Positions 45,707 to 57,544 of a stretch of 64,000 nucleotides of DNA are shown here, in pieces. Each line of letters starts with the position of its first letter. Within the stretch, counting starts at the first letter, position 1. The stretch spans positions 1,062,092-1,126,091 of the forward strand of contig OZ024792.1 in assembly GCA_964017065.1 (NCBI GenBank), in the 5' to 3' direction. A program made the position numbers and the translations under genes. This stretch comes from Haliclona indistincta. Taxonomy: Eukaryota > Porifera > Demospongiae > Haplosclerida > Chalinidae. Below the pieces are notes generated by a model that saw only the letters and a list, made by a program, of their open reading frames with translations, did no database searches and was not told the DNA's origin.

Positions 45707-47239
45707 TTAATACACATGTGTACTTAATTCTTGCTGCTCTCTGATGTACTCCTCCTCCTGGTCCATGTACCTCTCATAGTGTTCCTCCACTATGGCCTGT
45801 ATGTTGATCTCTCTATTCCTCTCACGTAATGTGTAGCACTTCGAAAAAATGACATAGATGGCAAACAATACAACTACTAAAACAGTAATTAAAATATCAT
45901 GACACAAAGTGGACACTATTCGATACAATTGCTCAAAAAAATAGTTGCTTATTACATCAAATGAAAAGGATATTCCAAAGACAAGACCTTTCATTTTGTC
46001 AGGTGATTGAGCTATTATGATCACGTTTGGGAGAACAGTGACTATGGTTCTTCCAAATCCATAAATGAGATAGGGGCCTAATGACAAGTACCAAGCGAAG
46101 TAGTCATCTAAATAAACTACTGTATAGTTTCTGCAAGATAAGTATTTTTGTGAGTCATCAGAAACTATTGCCTTGATCCTAAAACCATCTAACAAGAATT
46201 TTCCAAGGAGATAAACAAAAAAGCCTATTCCTAAGCTTTTTAACATGCTTGGAGTATAGCGGTAAATAAACCGACGCAGTATCAATCGATACAGTGGAAT
46301 CAGAATGACAGGAAATAACCAAGCAATCATTTCAATATCCAGTTCTTTGCGCAATATAAAAAAATGCACTGTCCTGCCCATAACTTTAAATACAGATATG
46401 CAAATAACTAGTGGAATTAATCGCAAGACAGTCTTGACATCCTCTACTTCTTCCTCAGTGAAAGGCCCTCCAAATTTCTCCTTGCCATAGTCCATTCGTG
46501 TGGGCTGTTCCTCATCAATATAGGTGAAGGCACTGCGTCTCTCAGGGTATCTGTGCTTCCTAGTGTAGTTGAGTACCTGTATGATGAGCTTGATGGGGTT
46601 AGTGACCTTATGAGCCCTGTCCAACCACTGCTGACACAAGCAGTCACTGATGATGATCACAGCAAGAGGAACGGCAAAAATAATAGCAACTAATGTAATA
46701 CTATTGTCTCCATAGAAAGGAATAGCATAAAAAATTAAGAACACTCGTGATAAAAGTTTACCAAATGAGACCGACCATTTGTGCCACTGCACAACTGCAC
46801 TAAGCTCATCTGAAGTGGCACCAACAAACTGATCAGTTAAGAAGGGAACAATAGCCAATGAAAAACATGTGTTACCAATAATTGATACAGCATAAGCCAA
46901 AGAATAGAACACAAGTCTTAGCAGATCTTTGCTAACAAGAAGAGCTAAATAAAACACTGCACTGGAGACAAATACCATCAAAGAACCAAACATAACAAGT
47001 CCATATCTTCCGAACTTGGCATCCGCAAGCCAAATAAGGAAAGGAGATAAGATAAATAAGAAAAGGAAAGTTATTGAATTAAAATGGTTTTTGTATTCAT
47101 GTATTGCAAACATGTTCAGTATATAACTTGAGAAACTAACCAATGCCTGCCACAACAGCAGCAACAGTAACTTCTTACTATTTGTTCTCCTCCACCATTG
47201 CATCCAGCGACTGTGACAAGAAGACTGCATGGTAGCCAT
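45707..47239 (-). CDS. POT/PTR-like multi-pass transporter, intact copy 1
   Basis: A single uninterrupted exon of 510 aa starts MATMQSSCHSRWMQW. It has about 11-12 hydrophobic spans. The ADAKFGRY loop and TDQFVGATSDEL after span 5 resemble POT/PTR (SLC15-type) loops, as does QSPDKMKGLVFG near the C-terminal half. A large cytoplasmic loop holds RYPERRSAFTYIDEEQP and FTEEEVEDVKTVLRLIP, a POT-like feature. The usual E-x-x-E-R motif of span 1 is not seen, so transport of peptides cannot be assumed. The C terminus is charged and helical (EEHYERYMDQEEEY). Two other intact copies follow downstream in the same orientation. Confidence 0.75.
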   Translation of the reverse strand: MATMQSSCHSRWMQWWRRTNSKKLLLLLLWQALVSFSSYILNMFAIHEYKNHFNSITFLFLFILSPFLIWLADAKFGRYGLVMFGSLMVFVSSAVFYLALLVSKDLLRLVFYSLAYAVSIIGNTCFSLAIVPFLTDQFVGATSDELSAVVQWHKWSVSFGKLLSRVFLIFYAIPFYGDNSITLVAIIFAVPLAVIIISDCLCQQWLDRAHKVTNPIKLIIQVLNYTRKHRYPERRSAFTYIDEEQPTRMDYGKEKFGGPFTEEEVEDVKTVLRLIPLVICISVFKVMGRTVHFFILRKELDIEMIAWLFPVILIPLYRLILRRFIYRYTPSMLKSLGIGFFVYLLGKFLLDGFRIKAIVSDDSQKYLSCRNYTVVYLDDYFAWYLSLGPYLIYGFGRTIVTVLPNVIIIAQSPDKMKGLVFGISFSFDVISNYFFEQLYRIVSTLCHDILITVLVVVLFAIYVIFSKCYTLRERNREINIQAIVEEHYERYMDQEEEYIREQQELSTHVY

Positions 47240-47780
47240 GTATTCATAAGCAAGTGACCAACTGTTGAGTTTTAAAGGAGCTAGAAGCCTAGAATTGCAT
47301 CAGAAGAACGTAGAAGTTGAAATTGAACCCAGGCTGTCCCTACCAGTTTACTTGCCGTACAAGCCAAACAATAATAACACACTTGATTAAATTTTCTCAG
47401 AAAACTACCATATATTTTATGAAGAATTCAGTCAAAAAGCTTACTGCTGTCAACTGTCAACAGCATTAAAATCACACCTGCGCATACACAACAGTCAAAT
47501 ACCGTTGCTTGGAAAGCAAAAAACTTTTGATTATTGCATACATTCTTGATGGTGCGTGATGGCATGCACGATAAGAAATTTCAATCAGTTATAAATGGTG
47601 ACTAATTTTTGTGTTTACATTTTGAAGAATCATTCTTAACAACAGTTCTGGCTTGTAGTCTAGAATCTGAGTCTATGACATGGCTGAAGTTTACACTAGC
47701 AAATTTGAAGCCTATAGCTGGTCTAAATCATTTGCTTGTACAGTGCAACCTCTGTTATCCGGACCTCGTTTATCCGGACC
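47240..47780. other. 5' flank of transporter copy 1 with leader block
   Basis: The conserved leader block is at about 47,425-47,530 (cattaaaatcacacctgcgc). No other feature is seen. Confidence 0.55.
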
Positions 47781-48110
47781 CGGATTAGTACAAAAATCGA
47801 TGATTATTATAAAACACTACACTGAAACTAAATTCCATCAAAGAACCAAACGGAACAAGTCTATATCTTCCGAACTTGGCATCAGCAAGCCAGATATAAG
47901 CCTAAGAAATTAAAGGGAGATAAGATAAATAATAAGGAAAAGTTTTTGATAAAAATGGCTTTTGTATGCATGCATTGCAAACATCTTCAGTATAATATCT
48001 TGAGAACTAACCAATGCCTGACACAACAGCAGCAACAGAAACTTCTTACTATTCGTTCTCCTCCACCATTGCATCCAGCGACTGTGACAAGAAGACTGCA
48101 TAGTAGCCAT
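47781..48110 (-). pseudogene. N-terminal transporter relic
   Basis: The start MATMQSSCHSRWMQW is readable at 48,110, then the frame breaks after KSHFYQK. Homology to the FGRY loop continues down to about 47,800, in scrambled frames, and ends abruptly. The remainder of the gene is missing. Confidence 0.75.
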
Positions 48111-49414
48111 TTATTCAGAAGTAAGTGACCAACTGTTGAGTTTTAAAGAAGCTAGAAGCATAGAAGAGAGTGCAGAAAATAAAATTGAAGCCAAATTGTC
48201 TCAACCATGCAGTTTACTTGTCATACAAGTCAAACATTATAACACATTTCTCACGAACAATACCATTATACTTCATCAAGGATTCAGCCAAAACCATACA
48301 GCTGTCAACTGTCAACAGCATTAAAATCACACCTGTGCATACACAACTAAACATGTGTCAAATAAGGTTGCTCAATTTGTAAACAGAAATGTGGAAATAC
48401 TGAATTCATTTCACCCACTAAACAAGCAGCACTTCTAGAGAAAAATCTCTTGGTCAACTCTTTACTACATTCTTGATGCTGATTTGTCGTGATGGCAGGA
48501 TAAGAAATTTCAACCAGTTATGAATGAAGAATATGTATTCTAAACAGTTCTGGCTGAAGTTTATACTTAGTCTAGCTTAAAGTTTGAAAACTAGTCTAAA
48601 TCATTTACTTGTACAACCACATGCATTTGTCATCCTTCAACTATGGTCATGTCAAAGCTCTTCTAGATATTTCAATCTTTGCCTCATCTCTTCCAGATAC
48701 ACACACAAAATTTAATTCTAGCACACATGATTTCACAAAGAAAATTCAGTTTTAGGATGTTAACTTACTTTAGTACAAAGAAATCAGTTGAAAACTGGCA
48801 TGTCCTTATAATGAGACCACGACCCGAGTACAATAACTTGTGTTATGTTATTGGTAAGTAAACAAGATTAGAAAAGGGTGTAGCTATAGTGTATTAACTT
48901 TTCTTTTTCACTGCTTTTATGAATCAACATTAATTTTATTTTATCGGTTGATGTTTTCACAGTTGCATCGATAATGTTTTACTCATGCTCTCCTCAAAGC
49001 ACCACTGCCAGAGAGAGCACTGGTGACTGGATACTGCTGGGGTGGCGAAAAAGAGTTTGAGAACAAGTATTTAAGCAAACCCAAGTGACATGTGACTCTC
49101 AAGTGTCCTATGTCTCAACACAAGCTCCATCTAATAGCACCACAATGTAAATTACTGTTTCAGCAGTGCAGCATAGCTTCATCCATCTCAGTCTAGTAAA
49201 ACAATGGTGCTTTACACTAACCCAGGAACAATGGTGTTTACAGCAACCGATGTGAAAGTCATACACAACTATTGCGATATGAGTTATTCACTCCAGCTTA
49301 TGAACCAAACAAACAATTGAGTATTAACCTTTACTTGTATTATTCATTACAGCCGATCTTGGGTACACCACCCAAGGTATGTGACACAAATAATTATAAT
49401 TTACACAAAATTTA
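48111..49414. other. Leader block and repeated long flank
   Basis: The leader block is at about 48,275-48,370. The stretch 48,400-49,260 is nearly duplicated at 55,380-56,230 and partly at 56,520-57,360. The ORFs are not supported. Confidence 0.6.
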
Positions 49415-50938
49415 TCAATACACATGTAAGTTTTGCTGCTCTCTCATGTACTCCTCCTCCTGGTCCATGTACCTCTCATAGTGTTCCTCTACTATGGCCT
49501 GTATGTTGATCTCTCTGTTCCTCTCACGTAATGTGTAGCACTTGGAAAGAATGATATAGATGGCAATTGCTAAAACAGTAATTGAAATATCATGACACAA
49601 TGTGGACACTATTTGATACATTTGCTTAAAAAATATTCGCTTACTCCATCAAATGAAGTGGATATTCCAAAGACAAGACCTTTCATTTTGTCTGGTGATT
49701 GAGCAATTATGATCACATTTGGGAGAACAGTAACTATGGTTCCTCCAAATCCATAAATGAGATAGGGGCCTAATGACCAGAACCAATCGAAGTAGTCATC
49801 TAAAGAAACTACTGTATAGTTTCTGCAAGATAAGTATTTTTGTGAGTCATCAGAAACTACTGCCTTGATCCTAAGACCATCTATAACAAGCTTATTAAAA
49901 TGCTTGGAGTATAGCGGTGAATAAACAGACGCAGAATCAATCGATACATTGGAATCAAAATGACAGGAAATAACCAAGCAATCATTTCACAAAGTCTTTG
50001 TGCAATCTGAAAACATGCATGCAATGACTTGCCCATAACTCCAAGTACAGATATGCAAAAAGCTAGTGGAATTAATCGCAAAACAGTCTTGACATCCTCT
50101 ACTTCTTCCTCAGTGAAAGGTCCTCCAAATTTCTCCTTGCCCTAGTCAATTCGTGTGGGCTGTTCCTCGTCAATATAGGTGAAGGCACTGCATCTCTCAG
50201 GATATCTGTGCTTCCTAGTGTAGTTGAGTACCTGTATGATGAGCCTGATGGGGTTAGTGACCTTATGAGCCTTGTCTAACTACAGCTGACATAAGCAGTC
50301 ACTGATGATAACCACAGCAAGAGGAACGGCAAAAATAATAGCAACTAATGTAATATCAATGTCTCTGAAGTAAGGAACAACAACAAAAATTAAGATCACT
50401 CGTGATAAAACTTCACCAACTTTGACCGACCATGTGTGCCACTGCACAACTGCACTAAGCTCATCTGAAGTGGCACCAACAAACTCATCAGTTAAGAAAG
50501 GAACAATAGCCAATGAGAAACATGTGGTACCAATGCTTGATACAGCATAAGCCAAAGAATAGAACACAAGACTTAGCAGATCTTTGCTAACAAGAAGAGC
50601 TAAATAAAGTCTACACTGGAGCCAAATACCATCAAAGAACCAAGCATAACAATTAGTCTATATCTTCCAAACTTGGCATCAGCAAGCCATACAAGGAAAG
50701 GAGATAAAATAAATATAAAAGGGAAAGTCATTGAATTAAAATGGCTTTTGTATGCATGTATTGCAAACATCTCCAGTACATAATTTGAGAAACTAAACAA
50801 TGCCTGCCACAACAGCAGCAACAGTAACTTCTTACTATTTGTTCTCCTCCACCATTGCATCCAGCGACTGTGACAAGAAGACTGCATAGTAGCCTTGTAT
50901 TCAGAAGCAAGTGACCAACTGTCGAGTATAATATTGAC
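49415..50938 (-). pseudogene. POT/PTR-like transporter copy, dead
   Basis: It is full-length by homology, but the start ATG reads AAG (the line becomes YKATMQSS). Further lesions include frameshifts near 50,600, 50,280, 50,080 and 49,880-49,970, where a central piece is deleted, and near 49,615. The C terminus MDQEEEYMREQQNLHVY is intact. The many scattered lesions show it is older than the dead copy at 37,743. Confidence 0.85.
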
Positions 50939-50959
50939 CTTTCTAATATAACATAACAT

Positions 50960-51761
50960 TGACCTTTCTAAAGTACAGTTTACAATATAACATTGACATT
51001 TTCTCCAGAAAATACCATATACTTTATTGGGAATTCAGCCAAAATCATACAGTAGAGCTGTCAACTCTCAACAGCATTAAAATCACACCTGCGCATACAT
51101 AACTGGTCTTCATTTAGCCCTGGTGCACGGATGCAAAACCTAGTGGTGTCCAGGTGAACAAACAGCATAGTTTATACCATACTCTATGCCAAAGTATACA
51201 TTCTGAGAATCTTGAAGCACCAAAAGGCCAAAGTGGGGACACCCTCCTTTAAGATTCCCCCGTGCTGTACGTTTTAGTGGGGAAGGCGTGCCGAAAAACA
51301 GTGGGTTTTTGAGGTAAAGCAATTAAACTTAATTTGACCTTTCTAAAGTACTTTTTCACACTATTTATGACGTCTAGAGTTGGCGGAGTCAACACCTAAA
51401 GGCGTCATTAGGGCTGAAAGAGTTAAGCAAGAGTGTAGCTATAATGAATTTTTCTTTTCCAATCTTGTTTACTTTCGCAATGCAACTGTATATCAACCTC
51501 TGTTAGAGAGAGGACTGGATACTACCGGTATGGGGAAGTGAAAAAGAGTTTGAAAACTAGTTTTAAGCAAGAGAAATCCAGGTGACTAGTGACTCTTAAG
51601 TTCTTAGTACAGCACCACAATGTTACAGTACTACAATGGCGCTTACAACAACCAACGTGACAATCATTATTGTATTAACCATTCACTACTGCATACATAA
51701 GATCTTGCAAACAAGATATGAAATTTGTCTAAGGGTAAGCAATTATAATTCACACAAAACA
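50960..51761. other. Leader block and 3' flank
   Basis: The leader block is at about 51,025-51,100. The 3' flank of the next transporter (51,480-51,760) is shared with the other copies. An ORF at 51,140-51,322 is unsupported. Confidence 0.5.
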
Positions 51762-53291
51762 TTAATACACATGTAAGTCTTGCTGCTCTCTCATGTACTC
51801 CTCCTCCTGGTCCATGTACCTCTCATAGTGTTCCTCTACTATGGCCTGTATGTTGATCTCTCTGTTCCTCTCACGTAATGTGTAGCACTTGGAAAAAATG
51901 ATATAGATGACAAACAATACAATTGCTAAAACAGTAATTGAAATATCATGACACAAAGTGGACACTATTTGATACATTTGCTTAACAAAATATTCACTTG
52001 CTCCATCAAATGAAGTGGATAATCCAAAAACAAGCCCTTTCATTTTGTCTGGTGATTGAGCAATTATGAACACGTTTGGGAGAACAGTAACTATGGTTCT
52101 TCCGAATCCATAAATGAGATAGGGGCCTAATGACCAGTACCAATCGAAGTAGTCATCTAAAGAAACTCTTGTAAAGTTTCTGCAAGATAAGTATTTTTGT
52201 GAGTCATCAGAAACTACTGCCTTGATCATAAGACCTTCTAACAAGAATTTTCCAAGAAGATAAACAAAAAAGCCTATTCCTAAGCTTTTTAACATGCTTG
52301 GAGTATAGCGGTGAATAAACCGACGCAGTATCAATCGATACAGTGGAATCAGAATGACAGGAAATAACCAAGCAATCATTTCAATTTGCAACACAATGTC
52401 TTTGTGCAATGTGAAAAAATGCACTGACCTGCCCATAACTCCAAGTACAGATATGCAAATAACCAGTGGAATTAATCTCAAAACAGTCTTGACATCCTCT
52501 ACTTCTTCCTCAGTGAAAGGTCCTCCAAATTTCTCCTTGCCATAGTCCATTCGTGTAGGCTGTTCCTCATCAATATAGGTGAAGGCACTGCGTCTCTCAG
52601 GGTATCTGTGCTTCCTAGTGTAGTTGAGTACCTGTATGATGAGCTTGATGGGGTTAGTGACCTTATGAGCCCTGTCCAACCACTGCTGACACAAGCAGTC
52701 ACTGATGATGACCACAGCAAGAGGAACGGCAAAAATAATAACAATTAATGTAATACCAATGGATCCGAAGTAATGAACAACAACAAAAATTAAGATCATT
52801 CGTGATAAAAGTTTACCAAATGTGACCGACCATGTGTGCCACTGCACAACTGCACTAAGCTCATCTGAAGTGGCACCAACAAACTGATCAGTTAAGAAGG
52901 GAACAATAGCCAATGAGAAACATGTGGTACCAATGATTGATACAACATAAGCCAAAGAATAGAACACTAGACTTAGCAGATCTTTGGTAACAAGAAGAGC
53001 TAAATAAAACACTACACTGGAGCCAAATACCATCAAAGAACCAAACATAACAAGTCTATATCTTCCAAACTTGGCATCAGCAAGCCATATAAGGAAAGGA
53101 GATAAGATTAATAAAAAAAGGAAAGTTATTGAATTAATCCTTTTGGTTGCATCTATTGCAAGCATGTTCTGTATATAACTTGAGAAACTAACCAATGCCT
53201 GCCACAACAGCAGCAACAGTAACTTCTTGCTATTTGTTCTCCTCCACCATTGCATCCAGCGACTGTGACAAGAAGACTGCATAGTAGCCAT
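51762..53291 (-). CDS. POT/PTR-like multi-pass transporter, intact copy 2
   Basis: A single exon of 509 aa, from MATMQSS at 53,291. An in-frame extension upstream to 53,342 (MLLASLQLNSW) is possible but does not match the shared start of the other copies. It has the same layout as copy 1, with DAKFGRYRL, DQFVGATSDEL and RYPERRSAFTYIDEEQP. It differs mainly in short stretches after span 1 and in the loop around MGRSVHFFTLHKD. The ending is MREQQDLHVY. Confidence 0.75.
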   Translation of the reverse strand: MATMQSSCHSRWMQWWRRTNSKKLLLLLLWQALVSFSSYIQNMLAIDATKRINSITFLFLLILSPFLIWLADAKFGRYRLVMFGSLMVFGSSVVFYLALLVTKDLLSLVFYSLAYVVSIIGTTCFSLAIVPFLTDQFVGATSDELSAVVQWHTWSVTFGKLLSRMILIFVVVHYFGSIGITLIVIIFAVPLAVVIISDCLCQQWLDRAHKVTNPIKLIIQVLNYTRKHRYPERRSAFTYIDEEQPTRMDYGKEKFGGPFTEEEVEDVKTVLRLIPLVICISVLGVMGRSVHFFTLHKDIVLQIEMIAWLFPVILIPLYRLILRRFIHRYTPSMLKSLGIGFFVYLLGKFLLEGLMIKAVVSDDSQKYLSCRNFTRVSLDDYFDWYWSLGPYLIYGFGRTIVTVLPNVFIIAQSPDKMKGLVFGLSTSFDGASEYFVKQMYQIVSTLCHDISITVLAIVLFVIYIIFSKCYTLRERNREINIQAIVEEHYERYMDQEEEYMREQQDLHVY

Positions 53292-53681
53292 GTATTGAGA
53301 AGCAGGTGACCAACTGTTGAGTTGTAAAGAAGCTAGAAGCATAGAATTGCATCAGAAGAGCGTAGAAGTTGAAATTGAACCTAGATTGTCTCAACCAGTT
53401 TACTTGCCGTACAAGCCAAACAATAATAACGCACTTGATTACATTTTCTCAAAAAATACCATAAATTTATCAAGAATTCAGCCAAAATCATACAGGTGTC
53501 AACTGTCAACAGCATTAAAATCACACCTGCGCATACACAACTGTCAAATATAAGATTGCTTAGAAACAAAAATGTGGAAATACTCATTCACTGAACATAC
53601 AAAACTCTTGATTGTTGTATACGTTCTTGCTTGATGGTGCGTGATGGCATGCAGGATAAGAAATTTTAACCAGTTATTATT
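53292..53681. other. 5' flank of transporter copy 2 with leader block
   Basis: The leader block is at about 53,470-53,560. No other feature is seen. Confidence 0.55.
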
Positions 53682-54270
53682 AGGGAGGCACGGTAGTAGT
53701 CTCGTCCCCAGACCACACCCCTCGCTTATTGCTCGTGAGAGGGTCTGGTGACTTTAGTCGATTTTCTTGGGCCAGGAAGTAATATCTTCCCTGGAATGTC
53801 TGGGAAAGAATCTGATTGGTCAGAAGGCCAACTCTTACGTAATACAAACCACATCGATAGAATGAAGGCGTTGAAGATACCTAGATACGACTATAGTCTT
53901 TGCCTGACGTTCTCGACAGAGTGCATTTGTCAGAATCGTTATGAAAGTGCGACAGACAATCAGCGTGCGTCTTGCTATTACTGAGTTTGTCAAGGGGAAA
54001 GAAGTTTTCGTCTGCCTCCCGACTGGAGAAGGCAAGAGTCTATGCTTTGCTACTCTGCCTGCTGTCTAGACGTCTTCGCCTTCGTAGATTGCCTCCCTCG
54101 TCTAACGCGCAGCTACATACCAGACACTTGCATTGCAGGTGCAAAGTCCAACATTTATACGGATTCATTAGTGTTACGTAACTTTCTTACACGACTAAAG
54201 TCACCAGACCCTCTCACGAGCAATAAGCGAGGGGTGTAGTCTGGGGACGAGACTAGCACGGTAGTGCCTC
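53682..54270. mobile_element. TIR element carrying a RecQ-type helicase fragment
   Basis: Arms of about 75 bp (53,690-53,765 and 54,190-54,265) are inverted copies sharing gtctcgtccccagac and gagggtctggtgacttta. On the plus strand, about 53,940-54,070, lies VRLAITEFVKGKEVFVCLP followed by TGEGKSLCF, a RecQ helicase Q-motif side plus Walker A, ending in a stop. No other helicase motif is present. Most likely a deleted derivative of a larger element, or a captured gene piece. Confidence 0.75.
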
Positions 54271-54700
54271 TCAGCCCTCCCTATGGCTATGTAGGAATGA
54301 CAAGAAAACAAAATGGCGGCTACATACAATGTATTAGCGTTCAAACGCTGATATTTCGCCTCGTGATGAATTTTATACGTCCAAGACACTTAGATCTGCT
54401 CTTTGGCGTTGCTCCATCTTACAGTAGCAAGGAGATTGCTCGAAATGGTCGAGTTTCGTCATATTCGTTTTCTTCTTTCTTCAACACGCCTAGCGCCAAG
54501 GCCGTATAGCTAGGATTTCGAGAGGGGGTTCTTCTTTGCGGCCCGAAGCACCGCCGAAGGTATCCAGTGACCAAAGGTGTCCAGATAATCAACTTGGCCT
54601 CAGTGACCTTATCCGGCCTCAGTGACCGGCCAAAGGTGTCCAGATAATCGAGGTTTCACTGTACGACCAAATGCATTCTTTTGTCATCCTTCAACTATGA
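54271..54700. other. Repeat-derived spacer
   Basis: 54,300-54,480 is an inverted copy of 42,200-42,380. 54,540-54,650 has two copies of ccaaaggtgtccagataatc. No gene is seen. Confidence 0.55.
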
Positions 54701-55080
54701 GTTAGAATAGCCAATGAAAAACATTTGGAACCAATGATTATCCAAAGAATAGAACACAAGACTTAGCAGATCTTTGCTAACAAGAAGAGCTAAATAAAAT
54801 ACTACACTGGAACTAAATACCATCAAAGAACCAAACGAAACAAGTCTATATCTTCCAAACTTGGCATCAGCAAGCCATAATTATAATGAAAGGAGATATT
54901 AGATAAAAAATTATTCTTTATAAATGCTTTTGTATGCAAACATCTTCAGTATAAATTATAACTTGAGAAACTAACCAATGCCTGCCACAACAGCAGCAAC
55001 AGTAACTTCTTACTATTTGTTCTCCTCCGCCATTGCGTCCAATGACTGTGACAAGAAGACTGCATAGTTGCCATGTACTC
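54701..55080 (-). pseudogene. N-terminal transporter relic
   Basis: The start is weakened (the Met of MATMQSS is kept, then SHWTQWRRRTNSKK). Homology to the first spans continues in broken frames down to about 54,710, then stops. Confidence 0.7.
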
Positions 55081-55158
55081 ATAAGTAAGTAACCAACTGT
55101 TGAGTTTTAAAGAAGCTAGAAGCATAGAAGAGAGTGTAGAAGATGAAATTGAAGCCAA

Positions 55159-57544
55159 ATTGTCTCAACCAGTTTACTTGTCATATACAAGTCAAACATT
55201 ATAACACATTTCTCAGGAACAATACCATATACTTTCCATCAAGAATTCAGCCAACAATACAGCTGTCCAGCAGCTGTCAACTGTCAACAGCATTAAAATC
55301 ACACCTGTGCATACACAACTAAACATGTGTCAAATAAGGTTGCTCAGTTTGTAAACAGAAATGTGGAAATATACTAATTCATTTCACCCACTAAACAAGC
55401 AGCACTTCTAGAGAAAAATCTCTTGGTTTTTGCAACTCTTTACTACATTCTTGATGCTGATTTGTCGTGATGGCAGGATAAGAAATTTCAACCAGTTATG
55501 AATCAAGAACATGTATTCTAAACAGTTCTGGCTGAAGTTTATACTTAGTCTAGCTTAAAGTTTGAAAACTAGTCTAAATCATTTACTTGTACAACCACAT
55601 GCATTTGCCTTCAACTATGGCCATGTCAAAGCTCTTCTAGATATTTCAATCTTTGCCTCATCTCTTCCAGATACACACACAAAATTTAATTCTAGCACAC
55701 ATGATTTCACAAAGAAACTTTAGCTTTAGCATGTTAACTTACTTTAGTACAAAGAAATCAGTTGAAAACTGGCGTGTCCTTATAATGAGACCATGACCCG
55801 AGTGCAATAACTTGTGTTATGTTATTGGTAAGTAAACAAGATTAGAAAAGGGTGTAGCTATAGTGTATTAACTCTTCTTTTTCACAGCTTTCATGAATCA
55901 ACATTATTTTATTTTATCCGTTGATGTTTTCACAGTTGCATCGATAAAATGTTTTACCCATGCTCTCCTCGAAGCACCACTGCCAGAGAGAGCACTATAC
56001 TGCTGAGGTAGCGAAAAAGAGTTAGAGAACAAGTTTTTAAGCAAACCCAAGTGACATGTGACTCTCAAGTGTCCTATGTCTCAACACAAGCTCCATCTAA
56101 TAGCACCACAATGTAAATTACTGTTTCAGCAGTGCAGCATAGCTTCATCCATCTCAGTCTAGTAAAACAATGGAGCGCAGCAAAACACCAACCCAGGAAA
56201 AATGGTGTTTACAGCAACCAATTATGTGAAAGTCATACACAACCGCTGTTGTGTATGACAACCGCTGTTGGAGCTGATCAACCGCTGTTGGAGCTAGAAG
56301 CATAGAAGACAGTGTAGAAGATGAAATTGAAGCCAAATTGTTTCAACCAGTTTACTTTTCGCACATTTCAAACATTATAACGCATTTTCTCAGGAAAATT
56401 ATATCAAGAATTCAGCCAAAACCATAATGTACAGCACACCTGCGCATACGGCAAAAATAAATATGTGTCAAATAAGGTTGGAAACCAAAATATTGAAATA
56501 CTGAATTCATTTCACCCACTAAACAAGCAGCACTTCCAGAGAAAATCTCTTGGTTATGTAACTCTTTACTGCATTCTTGATGCTGACTAGTCGTGAAGAA
56601 ATTCAACCAGTTACGAATGGCGTGTTTTAAATAAATATTATAAACAGTTCTGGCTGAAGTTTGTACTAGCTTAAAGTTTGAAAACTCGTCTCTTGTACAA
56701 CCACATGCATTTGTCATCCTTCAATTGTGGTCCTGTCATGGCTCTTCTATTTCAAATCCTTGCCCCATCACTTCCAGATGCACACACAAGCTTTCATTAC
56801 ATGATTTCACAAAGAAACTTCAGCTTTAGCATGTTAACTTGCCTTGGGATGATCGTATAGGACAATACAAAGAAATCATTCGACAAGAGGCATGTCATTA
56901 TAATGAGACCATTACCCGAGTGCAATAACTCATGTTATGTTGTGAATTATTGTTATGAAACAAGATTAGAAAAAAGTGTAGCTATAGTGTATTAACTTTT
57001 TCCAATTGCTTTTCACTGCTTTTATGAATCAACATTTATTTTATCTGTTGCTGTCTTCACAGTTGCATAGATAAAATGGTTTAATCATGCTCTCTTCGAA
57101 ACAACACTGCCAGAGAGAGGACTGGACACTGCTGTGGGGAAGCAAAAAAGAGTCAAGTTTTTAAGCAGGAGAAAATCAGTGACATGTGACTCTCAAGAGT
57201 CCTGTGTCTGAACACAAGCTCTATCACAATGTAAATTACCTTTTCAGTAGAGCTGCACTCTAGCTCCATCTATCTCAGTCTAGTAAAACAATGGCGGTTC
57301 GCAGCAACATCCGCCAACCCAGGCACAATGGCGCTTACAGCAACCAATGTGACAGTCATACACAACTAGTGCAGTATGAGTTCTCACATACATTCACTCC
57401 AGCTAATGAACCAAACAGTATTAACCTTCACTTGTATTATTCACTACAGCCGATCTTGCGTACACCATCCAAAGAATGTAAAACCACTCAAGGTATATAA
57501 CATAAATATATAACAATTAATAAATATAATTCACACAAAATATA
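55159..57544. other. Repeated transporter flanks, no gene
   Basis: Two leader blocks (about 55,245-55,340 and 56,405-56,475) and two runs of the same long flank (55,380-56,230; 56,490-57,360). So at least two further units lost their coding part here. Confidence 0.6.
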
